Source of the DNA: Conchocele bisecta
Taxonomy: Eukaryota > Mollusca > Bivalvia > Lucinida > Thyasiridae
Assembly (NCBI GenBank): GCA_029237695.1
Contig: CM055272.1
Span: forward strand, 19,038,793 to 19,102,792
Reading direction: 5' to 3'
DNA: 64,000 bases
Shown: one piece after another, positions 10,348-20,596 of the stretch
Layout: each line of letters opens with the position of its first letter
Position numbering within the stretch: the stretch's first letter is position 1
Notes under the pieces: model-generated
Seen by the model: only the letters and a program-made list of their open reading frames with translations
Told to the model about the DNA's origin: nothing
The model's database searches: none
Translations under genes and position numbers: made by a program

Positions 10348-12208
10348 AGTAGTAAGTTACATATGTATAGGACACTTAATTACTATATGTATATAGTAAA
10401 TCGGTCGGTGCAGTCAAAAAACCGATAAGGGCGTTCACCCGTATTATACCCGTTAAAAGCAGACGACAATTTCTACCTGCGCAAACCCGTATTCAATACA
10501 CGGATCGATACCGTTGATGCCGGGGGTATTTAAAAAATATCACAATGGGTTAATATTCGCGTTATTGGCTACACATATTTGTATCTAGCATTAAACATCT
10601 GCCCATATGCGTTCCTAATTTGTATATGTGACTGGACATTTTATTACATGTTTCTTGATTTAGCCCGTGTCACAGGGTTAACATGTACGTGTGCACTGTA
10701 TGTAACCGCCCTTGAAGGCGTGGTGTAATATTACATGATTGCTGAGTCAGCAAGCCAGCATCATGACAGGCCCCGTGCGACCCCTATGAGTTAGTTGTAT
10801 CTCAGCTAGCAGTTAGTGCAGATATATTATTAACTAAAACCAATGCGTTGTTATTATTCTGCCTTAATTACTATATCCACATATATACAAGACATTACAA
10901 CGTGGCTTTGCTATAAGACGCACTTATTGTTTTATTAAACTATAACGGTTGTCGAGTATTTGGCAATGTTATATTTATGCATGTAGCTTGTATTGTGTGT
11001 ACCGTCTCATGGTAAGACTTGTCATTTTTATGGTCATATAGCGAACGTAAATATGCATATTATGAGTACTCGTATATGTATTACATATACAAATGATTAA
11101 CTTGATATACATGTAACCAGTCATTTTGCTTATGGATGGATTTGTGTGCATACTGATAGCAGGATGGATTTTGTGTGTTTCTTAGTGCTTAACGGCACCG
11201 CAAGAAATAAGGTCATTTTTTGGCGGAATCAACAGGTTCGATTCCAGTATTTTCACGTGCAAAGGTGTCATAACATTAGAACTGAATGCTTTCATTCATA
11301 CTATACATATTCAGTCTTGACATTAAAATAATCTGATCTGGTACCAGGTCCTACCCACACAATAATCACTTAGCCCCATCCTCTAAAAGTAATAGGTTTA
11401 TTGCTGTTCTTGCTACGTTTATAATAGTATATAACCGGATTCAACTCTCAAGTACAGACAGCCGGAATAGTACACGAGAGCCAAACCAGGTAGATTGGAA
11501 TTTTGCTAAGTTTGAACCACACTTGTCTCCAGCTCTCCCAATCTGCACCCATGTGTAAAGGATTAAATATATATGGAGTGTATTCTACTTTTATTTACAT
11601 ACTAATAACATATTAATGACAACAACATACTATACACATATTAATGAGATATAATATACAAATCAAACTTCTGGACACCCTCAACATATATTATGTTCGT
11701 TTTCAACATGCAATGTCTATCAATGTGTATTGAATCAGAGTAATGGACTTGAAAGCAACAAGAACACAGTATTACATGTATATACATTTATTACTAACTA
11801 TACAACATCTACAAAGTGCTATACAACATTATAAAACTTCAAAACACAGAAACCACCCCCTCTCCCCCCACACTCTCTCTCTTCTCTCCCCCCCCCCCCC
11901 CTCCCCTCTGTCTCTCACTCTCTCACACACACATACTGAATTTATTCTTTATTATTCCCATGAAAAATATATATTGTGTAGTTACAGACGTAGTTTGCAG
12001 ATTGTAATATAAACACGCGTAACGTCGTTAGAACAAATTAAATAAATCAGTATTGTTGTGTCGACTATAACTCCGGCCACATAACTATAAACATTCGATG
12101 GTATTTACAATCATAATTGTTAATTTATTAACTTTGATATATGGTCTTGTCATGTAGTCATTCTCAAATTGATTTATATGTGAATACTAGAACTTTATAG
12201 CAATAGTG
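10348..12208 (+). repeat. Left terminal inverted arm (interrupted by a solo LTR)
   Basis: The arm pairs with 13274-14925. Its inner edge reads gtgaatactagaactttata. It contains a CT/CA/C-rich microsatellite near 11870-11935 that is mirrored in the other arm, and a B-box-like caacaggttcgattccag near 11230. Differences between the arms are scattered substitutions and small indels plus the 208-bp LTR. Confidence 0.88.
10692..10899 (+). mobile_element. Solo LTR of an LTR retrotransposon
   Basis: A 208-bp block begins TGCACTGTATGTAACC and ends GACATTACA (TG...CA ends). It is flanked by the 5-bp duplication ACGTG at 10687-10691 and 10900-10904. The opposite arm of the host element reads straight through ACGTG at the equivalent point, so the pre-insertion site is preserved nearby. 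The size and 5-bp duplication suit short-LTR Gypsy-type elements. The family is inferred and the orientation is unproven. Confidence 0.87.
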
Positions 12209-12528
12209 CCTTCGGCAAATATAGCTCGAAAGGCCGTACTAACAGAAGCACCAGTATTATGTGTCAATGGTCTAAGCCATATATATTTTGAGAATACATC
12301 TACAACCAATAGAATGAAAGTAATGCCGTCATTGTCTTTAGAATATTTTGACATATCGAACAAGTCTGCTTCCCACAAATCATCAATACCGGCTGTCATC
12401 ACGTGATTTCTTATGAATCGTCTTCTCACCGGTTTGCTTAAACTGTAAGGTTCTTGTTGTTGTAACCACTTGCGGATTTTGTATTTAATTATTTCATATT
12501 GATCTTGTTTCTTGACATAATTGTACAA
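12187..12528 (-). pseudogene. Polinton integrase, N-terminal part of the core (inverted fragment)
   Basis: A 113-codon frame on the minus strand resembles the F54H12.3-like Polinton integrase group. It has a basic stretch with KPVRRRF, then IDDLWEADLFDM, in which the Asp of EADL (residue 55) would be the first catalytic Asp, then FSKYIWLRPL and AFRAIFAEG. The frame stops where it enters the left terminal arm, so the second Asp, the Glu and the C-terminal part are absent on this strand. The rest of the gene lies next door in the opposite orientation. Enzyme function is impossible as it stands. Confidence 0.85.
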
Positions 12529-12540
12529 TTTATCAGTACG

Positions 12541-13232
12541 GCTTTTCGAGATATATTTGCCGAAGGACGAATCGCGAGACGACTATCCACTGATAAAGGT
12601 CAATAATTCCGCGCTAAACTTGTCCAAGATCTAATGAAAAAGAACAAAGTTTTGTATTTTCCTACACAAAATGAAACCAAAGCGTCCGTAGCGGAGAGAA
12701 CAATCAAGACTATCAAGATGAAACTGTACCGGTAGATGAACTATAAACAAACAGACATATATCTACCAGTGTTACAAGACATAGCGACAAGTTATAATAG
12801 TACCGTACATAGAACGATAGATACGGCGCCAGCGTCGGTTAAAGACGAAATTGAAATGGAAGTCCGAAGTGCTACTTATATATCACGTAAAGATGGAACG
12901 GTGACAAAGAAGAAAGTTTCCGGTTCGAAATCGGTGATTATGTCCGTATATCACACTTACATGCGACGTTTACCAGAGCATACGATCAGACATACAGCGG
13001 GGAAATATTCAAAATATTCCGGCGATATTTCCGGCGACAGATACCAATGTACCGCTTGATATTACTGGAACGTTCTATAAAAGCGAAATTCAAAAGATTT
13101 CTGTGAATCAGGACCAAATGTGGAAAGTGGAAACTATTATTAAAGCGAGAGGCAAAGGAAGAAACAAACAATATTTCGTGAAATGGTTACATTTTTCTTA
13201 AGAGATTCAATTCATGGATAAACGCATCTAAC
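12541..13232 (+). pseudogene. Polinton integrase, C-terminal half with chromodomain remnant
   Basis: The plus-strand frame from 12541 starts with AFRDIFAEGR, repeating the point at which the minus-strand piece ends. It continues through STDKGQ (second catalytic Asp, 12592-12594) to ETKASVAERT (Glu, 12694-12696), about 33 residues apart, as in this integrase group. In-frame stops lie at 12604 (TAA) and 12733 (TAG). A frameshift near 12900 leads into SH3-like and chromodomain-like residues (QYFVKWL near 13170). The sequence ends at the right arm. It is a clear pseudogene. Confidence 0.85.
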
Positions 13233-13273
13233 GTACAAGATGTATAACATTAGTGTACTGACTATATTCGTAA

Positions 13274-14925
13274 CACTATTTGCTATAAAGTTCTAGTATT
13301 CACATATAAATCAATTTGAGAATGACTACATGACAATACCATATATCGAAGTTAATAAATGAACTATTATGATTGTAAATACCATCGAATGTTTACAGTT
13401 ATGTGGCCGGAGTTATAGTCGACACAACAGTAATCATTTATTTAATTTGTTCAAACGTTACGCGTGTTGATATTATAATCTGCAAACTCCGTCTGTAACT
13501 ACACAATATATATTGTTCATGGGAATAATAAAGAATAAATTTAGTATGTGTGTGTGTGAGAGAGAGAGAGAGAGAGGGGGGGGGGGAGAGAGAGAAGAAA
13601 GAGAGAGTGTGGGGAGGGGGTCGTTTCTGTGTTTTGAAGTTTTATAATGTTGTATAGCACTTTGTAGATGTTGTATAGTTAGTAATAAATGTATATAAAT
13701 GTAATACTGTGTTCTTGTTGCTTTCAAATCCATTACTCTGATTCAATACACATTGATAGCCATTGCATGTTGAAAACGAAGATAGTATATGTTGAGGGTG
13801 TCCAGAAGTTTGATTTGTATATTATATCTCATTAATATGTGTATAGTATGTTGTTGTCATTAATATGTTATTAGTATGTAAATAAAAGTAGAATACACTC
13901 CATATATATTTAATCCTTTACACATGGGTGCAGATTGGGAGAGCTGGAGACAAGTGTGGTTCAAACTTAGCAAAATTCCAATCTACCTGGTTTGGCTCTC
14001 GGGTACTATTCCGGCTGTTTGTATTTGAGAGTTGAATACGGTTATATCCTATTATAAACGTAGCAAGAACAGCAATAAACCTATTAATTTTAGAGGATGG
14101 GGCTAAGTGATTATTGTGTGGGTAGGACCTGGTACCAGATCAGATTATTTTAATTCCAAGACTGAATATGTATAGTATGAATGAAAGCATTCAGTTCTAA
14201 TGTTATGATCCAACCCCTACACCTTTGCACGTGAAATACTGGAATCGAACCTGTTGATCCCGCCAAAAAATGACCTTATTTCTTGCTGTGTCGTTAAACA
14301 CTAAGAAACAAACAAAATCCATCCTACTATCAGTATGCACACCAATCCATCCATAAACGAAATGACTGGTTACATGTACATCAAGTTAATCATTTGTATA
14401 TGTAATACATACACGAGTACTTATAATATACATATTTACGTTCGCTATATGACCATACAAATGACAAGTCTTACCATGAGACGGTACACACAATACAAGC
14501 TACATGCATAAATATAACATTGCCAAATGCTCGACAACCGCTATTGTTTAATAAAACAATAAGTGCGTCTTATAGCAAAGCCACGTACATGTTAACCCTG
14601 TGACACGGGCTAAATCAAGAAACATGTAATAAAATGTCCAGTCACATATACAAATTAGGAACGCGTATGGGCAGATGTTTAATGCTAAATACAAATATGT
14701 TTCTAGCCAATAACGCGAATATTAACCCATTGTGATTTTTTTAAATACCCCGGCATCAACGGTATCGATCCATGTATTGAATACAGGTTTGCGCAGGTAG
14801 AAATTGTAGTCTGTTATTAACGGATATAATACGGGTGAACGCCCTTATCGGTTTTTTGACTGCACCGACCGATTTACTATATACATATAGTAAGTAAGTG
14901 TCCTATACAGATGTCACTTACTACT
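13274..14925 (-). repeat. Right terminal inverted arm
   Basis: It is the complement of the left arm with no LTR insertion. It includes a GA/GT/G-rich microsatellite near 13550-13620. The outermost bases are ACTTACTACT. Arm similarity is high enough that the element, or gene conversion between its arms, is fairly recent. Confidence 0.88.
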
Positions 14926-14931
14926 GTCCGC
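14926..14931 (+). repeat. Right target-site duplication GTCCGC
   Basis: It matches 10342-10347 exactly. Joining the flanks gives agccggcGTCCGCgagaatt, so the insertion site lay in the GC-rich module that follows. Confidence 0.92.
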
Positions 14932-15545
14932 GAGAATTTTCTAATCTCAGGAGTCGCCGGGAGATTTAGAGCCCGTGGATGAATCGGGCGAATTTCATGT
15001 CTGCGACGTGTGCCCTCACATATTAGACGGGGCTCGAACATTGTATCGCAGTGGAGACAGTGCATCCGCTAGGGCGTCGGCCGGACGCCGCTAGATAATC
15101 TGGCGGGCGCCGGCTGATCAAAGAACAGATCGGTAGGCGTCCTGGCGGGATCCGTGAGGGGGCCGTGAGGGGGCCGTGAGGCTATCGTAGGGTGGCCGTG
15201 AGGGGCCCATGAAAATCCCTCGGCGCCCGGCGGATTTTTTTCCAATAATTTACATCAACATCTTAATGCGGCCGCCAGATCACTGGTCGGTCTCCGGCAG
15301 GCCGCCGGGCGGGGCCCTACCAACGTGTCTACGGGCTTGTCACTACCTAAAATCGCGCTTGGAAAATCGCAGATTTGGGAGTCAGGTTTTCACGCCCGCG
15401 GCGTTCGTACGACCTCTAAAAATCGCAGCGGAGCCCGTAGAAATCGGGAAGCGTCCGGCCGGACGCCTCGCGAAAATGCCATTTTTGGCCCGTTTTAGGA
15501 GTCGCGCGGGCGCCGCGACCGATATGTGAGGGCCGCTTTACAAAC
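14932..15545. other. GC-rich, CpG-dense island
   Basis: About 600 bp are strikingly GC-rich and CpG-dense compared with the AT-rich window, with short repeats of ggccgtgaggg near 15160-15210 and several local palindromes (gcgtccggccggacgc; gcgtcggccggacgcc). The left flank of the Polinton derivative (atcagccggcg) pairs with cgccggctgat near 15107, so the island probably extended there before the insertion. A 106-codon frame (15209-15529) is Pro, Arg and Ala-rich with no recognised domain. The style suggests a dispersed GC-rich repeat rather than a promoter, but this is unproven. Confidence 0.55.
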
Positions 15546-15646
15546 AAACCGGTCATAAACAAAACACAGAATAGGTGAGACAGGTAAATATACCAGTGCC
15601 AGTATTCCTTTTAAATATTGATTTTGAGATTTGTCATAAAGTCTTA

Positions 15647-15706
15647 TGTAGTCGAGGGGTTAGAGTGACGGGTAGTATTTCCGCAGGTAATGAGTTCGAG
15701 TCTGAG
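15647..15706 (+). repeat. tRNA-like sequence (SINE head candidate)
   Basis: TAGTCGAGGGGTTAGAGTGAC resembles an A-box region and GAGTTCGAGTCTGAG a B-box at tRNA spacing. No acceptor stem closes it, and an AT-rich tail follows. A retroposon promoter is likelier than a functional tRNA. Confidence 0.5.
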
Positions 15707-15882
15707 TTTTTCATACACATAATATTTTGATTTGTTTATATTTTATTATATATTTCTTTTTTGTGTGTGTTGCTCTTTACATTAATGAAGCATGAGCTAG
15801 ATCACATGTAGAACGTTAGTCTCATTTTGAAGAAAACTAATAACTATGAATATTTCATATGTGTCTACATGAAGAATCTGGG

Positions 15883-15902
15883 AGTAAGTAAGTAAGTAAG
15901 TA
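15883..15902 (+). repeat. AGTA tetranucleotide microsatellite
   Basis: About five repeats of agta in a row; no other content. Confidence 0.8.
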
Positions 15903-16827
15903 ATTTGTTTATTATATTGACATGTGTTGAACGAAACGGGGAATATGTACAATATAATATTGACGAAAACACCCGGCCCTATGGACCTACATTGTATATG
16001 TCACTTTCAAAAATGTAGGTAACAAATGTATGTGTAAATATACAACATGAAAAGTCATGCAAAGCATGATGTTATTAGCCGATCAAATCAGGGTTCAATA
16101 TATGTCCACATTTTAGTAGTTACGGAATCTCAGGGAAAAGTGATTTCCTCCCCAACCAAATTCTCCCAGTTATATTTAGCTATCATTAATATCTGATCAT
16201 AGCAATACTTATGGTAGTCAAATGTAAATGAACTAGCCACAAGTTTATAAAACATTCTAATGTGTTAATCATTTCTCTATATGCTGGTATAGTTGAGCAA
16301 AATAAGTAGATTCCGTTATATATATTGGGCTAAGTGATGTTGGTGTGGTAAGGGAACCTGCCACCATATCAGCAAATGGTAGTTTCAGTGTTGAATGGAT
16401 ATTGTATATCCCCCACTGTAGCGCCGTTAAACGTAAAAACGCTAAAGATAAGCCAACATTACATAAAACAATGTTGATGTTTTCCCCCCAAAACATCTGG
16501 CATCTAAGGGCGGTAATGGCTCCACTTTTCTCTCGGTACAGTATAAATATACTGCAGGGACAATCCCCACTCGTATATTGTTAATTAACAGTTTGTAGCG
16601 TATATTCTCGGCGGTATTTATACTCAAATGTACTTTGCAAAACAAATTACCTGTATCTAATGGTTGTATCTTCTTGCAAATGAAGCTGATGTGCGATTAT
16701 CAAGATCACGTGATCGGCAACTGTTCGATTGATTGGTCAGCTGGGTGAGCCAACATTGGTCCGGTCCAATCAAATCACGAATACAAAATATCACGTTTTG
16801 TAACGAATAGTTTGGGGTGAATTGTCG

Positions 16828-17720
16828 AGATTCCGGCACCGTGTGTTATTTTTGTTTCTTGGTGGTTTTGTATACATTTGGGGTCTGGCTTTCCGAAAAA
16901 TCCGGGTGCCATTTTTCTCGGACACGTTCAATGTCGTTTCAAGGTCATTGATCTTTTTGGCATAATTGGAGCCCGTGTACCCTGAATTATACACCAATAT
17001 GTCGTGTATACATATGACCCTAGACTGGTATAAAATTACACAGAAGAACCGACTAATAGACACACTAAACATTTTCGGAAGATTCGATTTTCAACTCACA
17101 TATCTGGCGGTCATATTTTCAAGATGGATATTCTGAAGCTCTGTAAGTGTAGTATTCTGCGACTGTCGTCTGTGTTGAGAACAGACGTCCAGACTTTGTC
17201 TGCCCTACTTTTGTGGGTGTCAAAATTGTCTATGTTCATGAAAGTAAATTACTATGAATTTGCCATTTACTTGGCGGCCATTTTCAGTTTTCTGACAATG
17301 GAGTATGTTAACTGCAACATTATTCCAGTTGAAAGAATTAACCTTTGAATATAGGTGAAGGCGCTTAGCATTACACAAATGTATGGCAAGTCAACCGAAA
17401 TCTCATAAATACCCGATTTTTGGCGGCCATCTTGAAAATATGATAATTATATACTGAATATTAGTGTAGTTTACGTAAATTCTTTAATATATCCATCAGT
17501 AATGTTTTTGAACAAGTTACACCCATTTCCAAGTTAAGGACCATGACCTATTGGCTGATATATTGGCAGTTTTCGACTTCCGTCAAGCATAAAGTTCAAT
17601 GACCTTGAAATGACCTTGAACTTGGTTTAAAAAAATGGCATCCGGATTTTTTGGAAACCTTATACATTCAAGTTTATAAAAACACCGGGTGCCATAAATT
17701 AACACGAGGTGCCGGAATCT
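16828..17720. mobile_element. Inverted-repeat element with AGATTCCGGCACC ends
   Basis: The ends AGATTCCGGCACC and GGTGCCGGAATCT are inverted. Similarity continues inward over roughly 130 bp on each side (shared aatccgg(g/a)tgccatttt and caaggtcattgaac-like words). The centre has short frames only, none recognised. It sits inside the THAP element, where the second gene of that family would be expected. No target duplication was found. Confidence 0.65.
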
Positions 17721-17759
17721 TATATATATACCTACTTCCGCTCCAATCAGATGCATAAT

Positions 17760-18235
17760 TACGGGAGCAGCTGTATTTTCACAGGTGCAGCTGCATTTTT
17801 TACAGGTGCACCTATACTTTTTACAGGTGCAGCTATAAAAATACAGGTGTAGCTGTATTTTTTACAGGTGCAGCTATACATTTACAGCTGCAGCTGTACA
17901 TTTTACAGATGCAGCTACAAAAATACAGGTGCAGCTACAAAAATACAGGTGCAGCTACACAAATACAGGTGCAGCTGTATGTTTTACTTACAGGTGCACC
18001 TATACATTTACAGCTGCAGCTGTACATTTTACAGATGCAGCTATAAATTTACAGGTGCAGCTATACAACTACAGGTGCAACTGTATTATTTACAGGTGCA
18101 ACTATACATTTTCAGCAGCAGCTATAAAAAATACAGGTGCAGCTGTATTTTTTACAGGTGCAGCTGTATTTTTTACAGGTGCAGCTGTATATTGACAGGT
18201 GCAGCTGTATTTTTTACAGCCGCACATACAACTGT
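17760..18235. repeat. Minisatellite of ACAGGTGCAGCTGTATTTTT units
   Basis: About 23 units of 19-22 bp vary mainly in the ta/tt spacer, while the CAGGTGCAGCTG core (containing the E-box-like CAGCTG and CAGGTG) is kept. Cys- and Tyr-rich open frames across the array are artefacts of the period. Confidence 0.9.
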
Positions 18236-18323
18236 TCCTTGTAGTTATACAGACATAGATCATACCCAGTGAAAATGTGTATCATATCCTCACAATTTTA
18301 TGGATTAATGTTTACCAATAATA

Positions 18324-18329
18324 TTTATT
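18324..18329 (-). other. Polyadenylation signal AATAAA (transposase)
   Basis: On the minus strand AATAAA lies about 62 bp beyond the transposase stop codon, a normal spacing for an animal mRNA 3' end. Confidence 0.5.
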
Positions 18330-18391
18330 TCAAAGATACATAATATACATTAAATTATATGCATCTGTGTTTTACCATTATCCCCACTCCA

Positions 18392-19684
18392 TTACTCCAC
18401 AAGAGGTGCTTGAAAATTTACCAAACAAGAAATTACGAAAACACATTGAGTGAATACAGGCTGCAAGGATTGTGGAATGATTCTTTGGAGGATTTTGAAC
18501 TTTTTCATTCTTTCAATGGAACGCTCAACATGAATTCTATGTTTAGCAATGTCTTTTGTCGCAGCTTCCTCTTGTGGAGTAAATCTGTGTCTCGTACCAA
18601 GAAATGGTGGCCTAATCATTTTCACTTGACGCTCATTCAGGAGATCATCAATTAAAAACCCTCGGTCTGCCATAATGACATCACCTGGCTCAAGGAAATC
18701 TAAAAAATCAGATTGTTTTACAATTTCCTTGTCAATAATGCTTCCTTCAAATGCATCACTTACATAAACAATAGCACCATTTGGAGCAATAACTACAATA
18801 CATGTGTAAGATGTATATCCCTTGTAGGAGGAGTACTGATTTCCTTGAGCCTTGAAGTTACCAGGCGATTGGACATGAACTTCAGTGAAATCTATTATAC
18901 ACCTTATATTTCCTTCTTGAAGCAAACATGGCTTTGCATATAATTGTCTGTACAGTAAGTGGATCCATGTGATGATGATGGTGGAAACCAGACGTGTATT
19001 GGTTTTGAACCGATAAGTTAAATCCTGGTGCAATAAGCCGAGACGTAGACGTATTAAGGTCATGAATAATTGGTTGATTGGTGACATAGTTCTTTTGCGC
19101 CCTCGTCTTTTACTCGGAGTCTTATTGGCATCAGACACATTAGAATTCCAATAGTTCATCTTTTCTGTACATTTCCCTAAAAAATCCCACATACACATGA
19201 ATTGAATGTAAGTTAATCCAATATAAAATGTAAAGGCTTTATCATCATCCTTGACACTGTCAACATTGAATGTGTCATGAAATGCAGTAGATGTGTCCGA
19301 GGTTTGATTTTTACCCACAGGCTTGCGTAATGCAAATGGTGTAACACTTTCATTTAATTTGGCACTGTTTTCCAATATTTTATTTTGTATACTTAATTTA
19401 ATTACTTCAGTTGTTGGTGGAGTGTCTGTTTGACATTCATGATCACGTACAGAAGGTTTACAGGTGGTTCCAACACTTATAAAGAGCTGTCGCTGGTCTG
19501 GAATGGTCTTGGTATGTGAAGTTGATGGAACTTCTGATGCGCTGGAGCCTACGACACCCACATCGCTTTCATTTGTATCCGTCAACAGCAGTAGACTCTG
19601 CGCTGCATCCGATCTTTCCAGTTTGATTTGCTTTGGTGATCGATATTCAATAATTAATAGGCCTAATGTACCTGTGTTCCGCAT
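18392..19684 (-). CDS. DDE transposase, IS5/Harbinger-like (ISL2EU type), C-terminal portion
   Basis: An uninterrupted 430-codon frame. Residues 1-150 are low-complexity linker. At about 190-245 lies a basic stretch (SKRRGRKRTMS) followed by a helix-turn-helix region of the DDE_Tnp_4 companion type. The catalytic domain follows: first Asp in IIDFTEVHVQSP (D265), second in the MADRGF motif (D340), and Glu in IHVERSIERMKKFKIL (E387). All three acidic residues are present, so the catalytic core looks intact. The ATG at 19684 is probably not the true start: a THAP exon lies immediately upstream in another frame, joined by an intron or separated by a frameshift. It would cut and paste the element and its THAP-bearing derivatives. 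Confidence 0.85.
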   Translation of the reverse strand: MRNTGTLGLLIIEYRSPKQIKLERSDAAQSLLLLTDTNESDVGVVGSSASEVPSTSHTKTIPDQRQLFISVGTTCKPSVRDHECQTDTPPTTEVIKLSIQNKILENSAKLNESVTPFALRKPVGKNQTSDTSTAFHDTFNVDSVKDDDKAFTFYIGLTYIQFMCMWDFLGKCTEKMNYWNSNVSDANKTPSKRRGRKRTMSPINQLFMTLIRLRLGLLHQDLTYRFKTNTRLVSTIIITWIHLLYRQLYAKPCLLQEGNIRCIIDFTEVHVQSPGNFKAQGNQYSSYKGYTSYTCIVVIAPNGAIVYVSDAFEGSIIDKEIVKQSDFLDFLEPGDVIMADRGFLIDDLLNERQVKMIRPPFLGTRHRFTPQEEAATKDIAKHRIHVERSIERMKKFKILQRIIPQSLQPVFTQCVFVISCLVNFQAPLVE

Positions 19685-19937
19685 TTTATGGGGTCGGGAT
19701 ATTCAGCTGTCGGGCCTCGTCCACCCACAAAGTGCATCGAACATATGTAGGTGTCTCTGGTAACATTGTCAATGGTAAAATATTTTCGACCACAGTTCTG
19801 TACCCAGCGTTGACATTTTTTCTCGATTTTGTGCAGATTTTCTAAACCCGTTCCCAAATCCATCCAATAAAGTATTTGTCTTCACCGGGTTTCAGGGTTC
19901 GTGAATCGCCATAGCAGCAATGTTTTGTTGTCACCAT
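19663..19937 (-). pseudogene. THAP zinc-finger exon of the transposase (frameshifted)
   Basis: The minus-strand ATG at 19937 begins MVTTKHCCYG, giving the first Cys pair of a THAP C2CH finger. A second frame (19863 down) supplies CQRWVQNCGRK with the conserved Trp, then RDTYICSMHF with the Cys-x2-His pair, and ends with GPTAEYPDPI, which matches the end of THAP domains. The two pieces are in different frames, with a TAG in the first (about 19842), so this copy is damaged or spliced unusually. A GT lies after the Gln of KCGTQ. THAP normally provides sequence-specific binding to the element ends. Confidence 0.75.
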
Positions 19938-20099
19938 TATGTTGCGAAATATTCCAGCGTAAACCCTGTACTGTATGCTCTATTTATCTACAGATTACAC
20001 TCCACAATGAACAAAGTTTTAGTCACTGTGTGTTTGTCCGAATTCTGTGGCAGCACGCGAGTGGGCGGAGCTACCGGAGCTACCGGTTACAGTGCCATC

Positions 20100-20475
20100 T
20101 AAAAATAGACGCAAGCTCCTATTCGTACAAATTACATAGAAGGCAAACCGCCTAACTTTTGTTTACCGAACTCGTGTAGTTATTTTTAAAACGTTTATTT
20201 ATAGCCAAATTACCGAACTGTTGTAGTTAAAACGTTTATTTATAGCCAAATTGTGTTATTTCGCTATATTTAAAGTTTTAAACAGAGATAATGGCCAAAA
20301 ATTAAAAATTATCCGGTTGATGTAATTTGGAAGTGATACAACAAATGTTTGCGTTTGTAGATTACCGAATATAGGAGAAAAGGGCGGTTACAAACTTTTT
20401 CATAAACCAATGGATAACCAATATATAGCCGATCTATAAATAGATCGGCTAATAATAAACTCGTATGTTCTCGCC
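20100..20475 (-). repeat. 5' end region of the THAP element
   Basis: The AT-rich sequence, including tagccaaattgtgttatt, ccgaatataggagaaaaggg and the palindrome tagccgatctataaatagatcggcta, is repeated in inverted orientation at 21793-22000 in the deletion derivative. It probably holds the transposase promoter and terminal repeat. Confidence 0.65.
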
Positions 20476-20596
20476 GATCTTGTCACAATGAGGTCATACA
20501 GCAATAGTGATAACCCTCGCCGTTTCACTTATTCCCTTCTCCAGCAACCAGTCATAAAATGAACAGAATGATATCGACAAAAGTAATGCATTTTGT

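Larger units (their letters stand above)
10348..14925. mobile_element. Polinton/Maverick-derived non-autonomous element
   Basis: The termini read AGTAGTAAGT and ACTTACTACT, bounded by the hexamer GTCCGC on both sides. Two inverted arms (10348-12208 and 13274-14925) match almost base for base over about 1650 bp once a solo LTR in the left arm is discounted. Only about 1065 bp lie between the arms. That centre holds disabled pieces of a Polinton-type integrase and no polymerase, ATPase, protease or capsid gene, so the element is far shorter than the usual 15-20 kb. Known Polintons have 5'-AG termini, 6-bp duplications and long TIRs, and all three fit. Mobilisation would need integrase supplied in trans. 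Confidence 0.88.
16046..20475 (-). mobile_element. THAP-DDE (ISL2EU/Harbinger-like) transposon
   Basis: The left boundary is the block atgaaaagtcatgcaaagca plus gatgttattagccgatcaaa, which also ends the related elements at 22962 and 63253. The right boundary carries agatcggctaataata around 20450-20465, mirroring ttattagccgatc. Inside lie a transposase frame, its THAP exon and a 5' region shared with the derivatives. A second gene (YqaJ nuclease), found in complete ISL2EU elements, is not recognisable; its place is taken by an inverted-repeat insert and a minisatellite. The exact terminus and target duplication are not resolved. Confidence 0.7.

Noticed and set aside
15209..15529. 106-codon frame in the GC-rich island
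   Set aside because: Open frames are expected by chance in GC-rich DNA; its composition is Pro, Arg and Ala-rich with no domain.
17868..18272. Cys- and Tyr-rich 134-codon frame resembling a small secreted protein
   Set aside because: It lies wholly on the CAGGTGCAGCTG minisatellite, all three frames stay open for the same reason, and there is no signal peptide.
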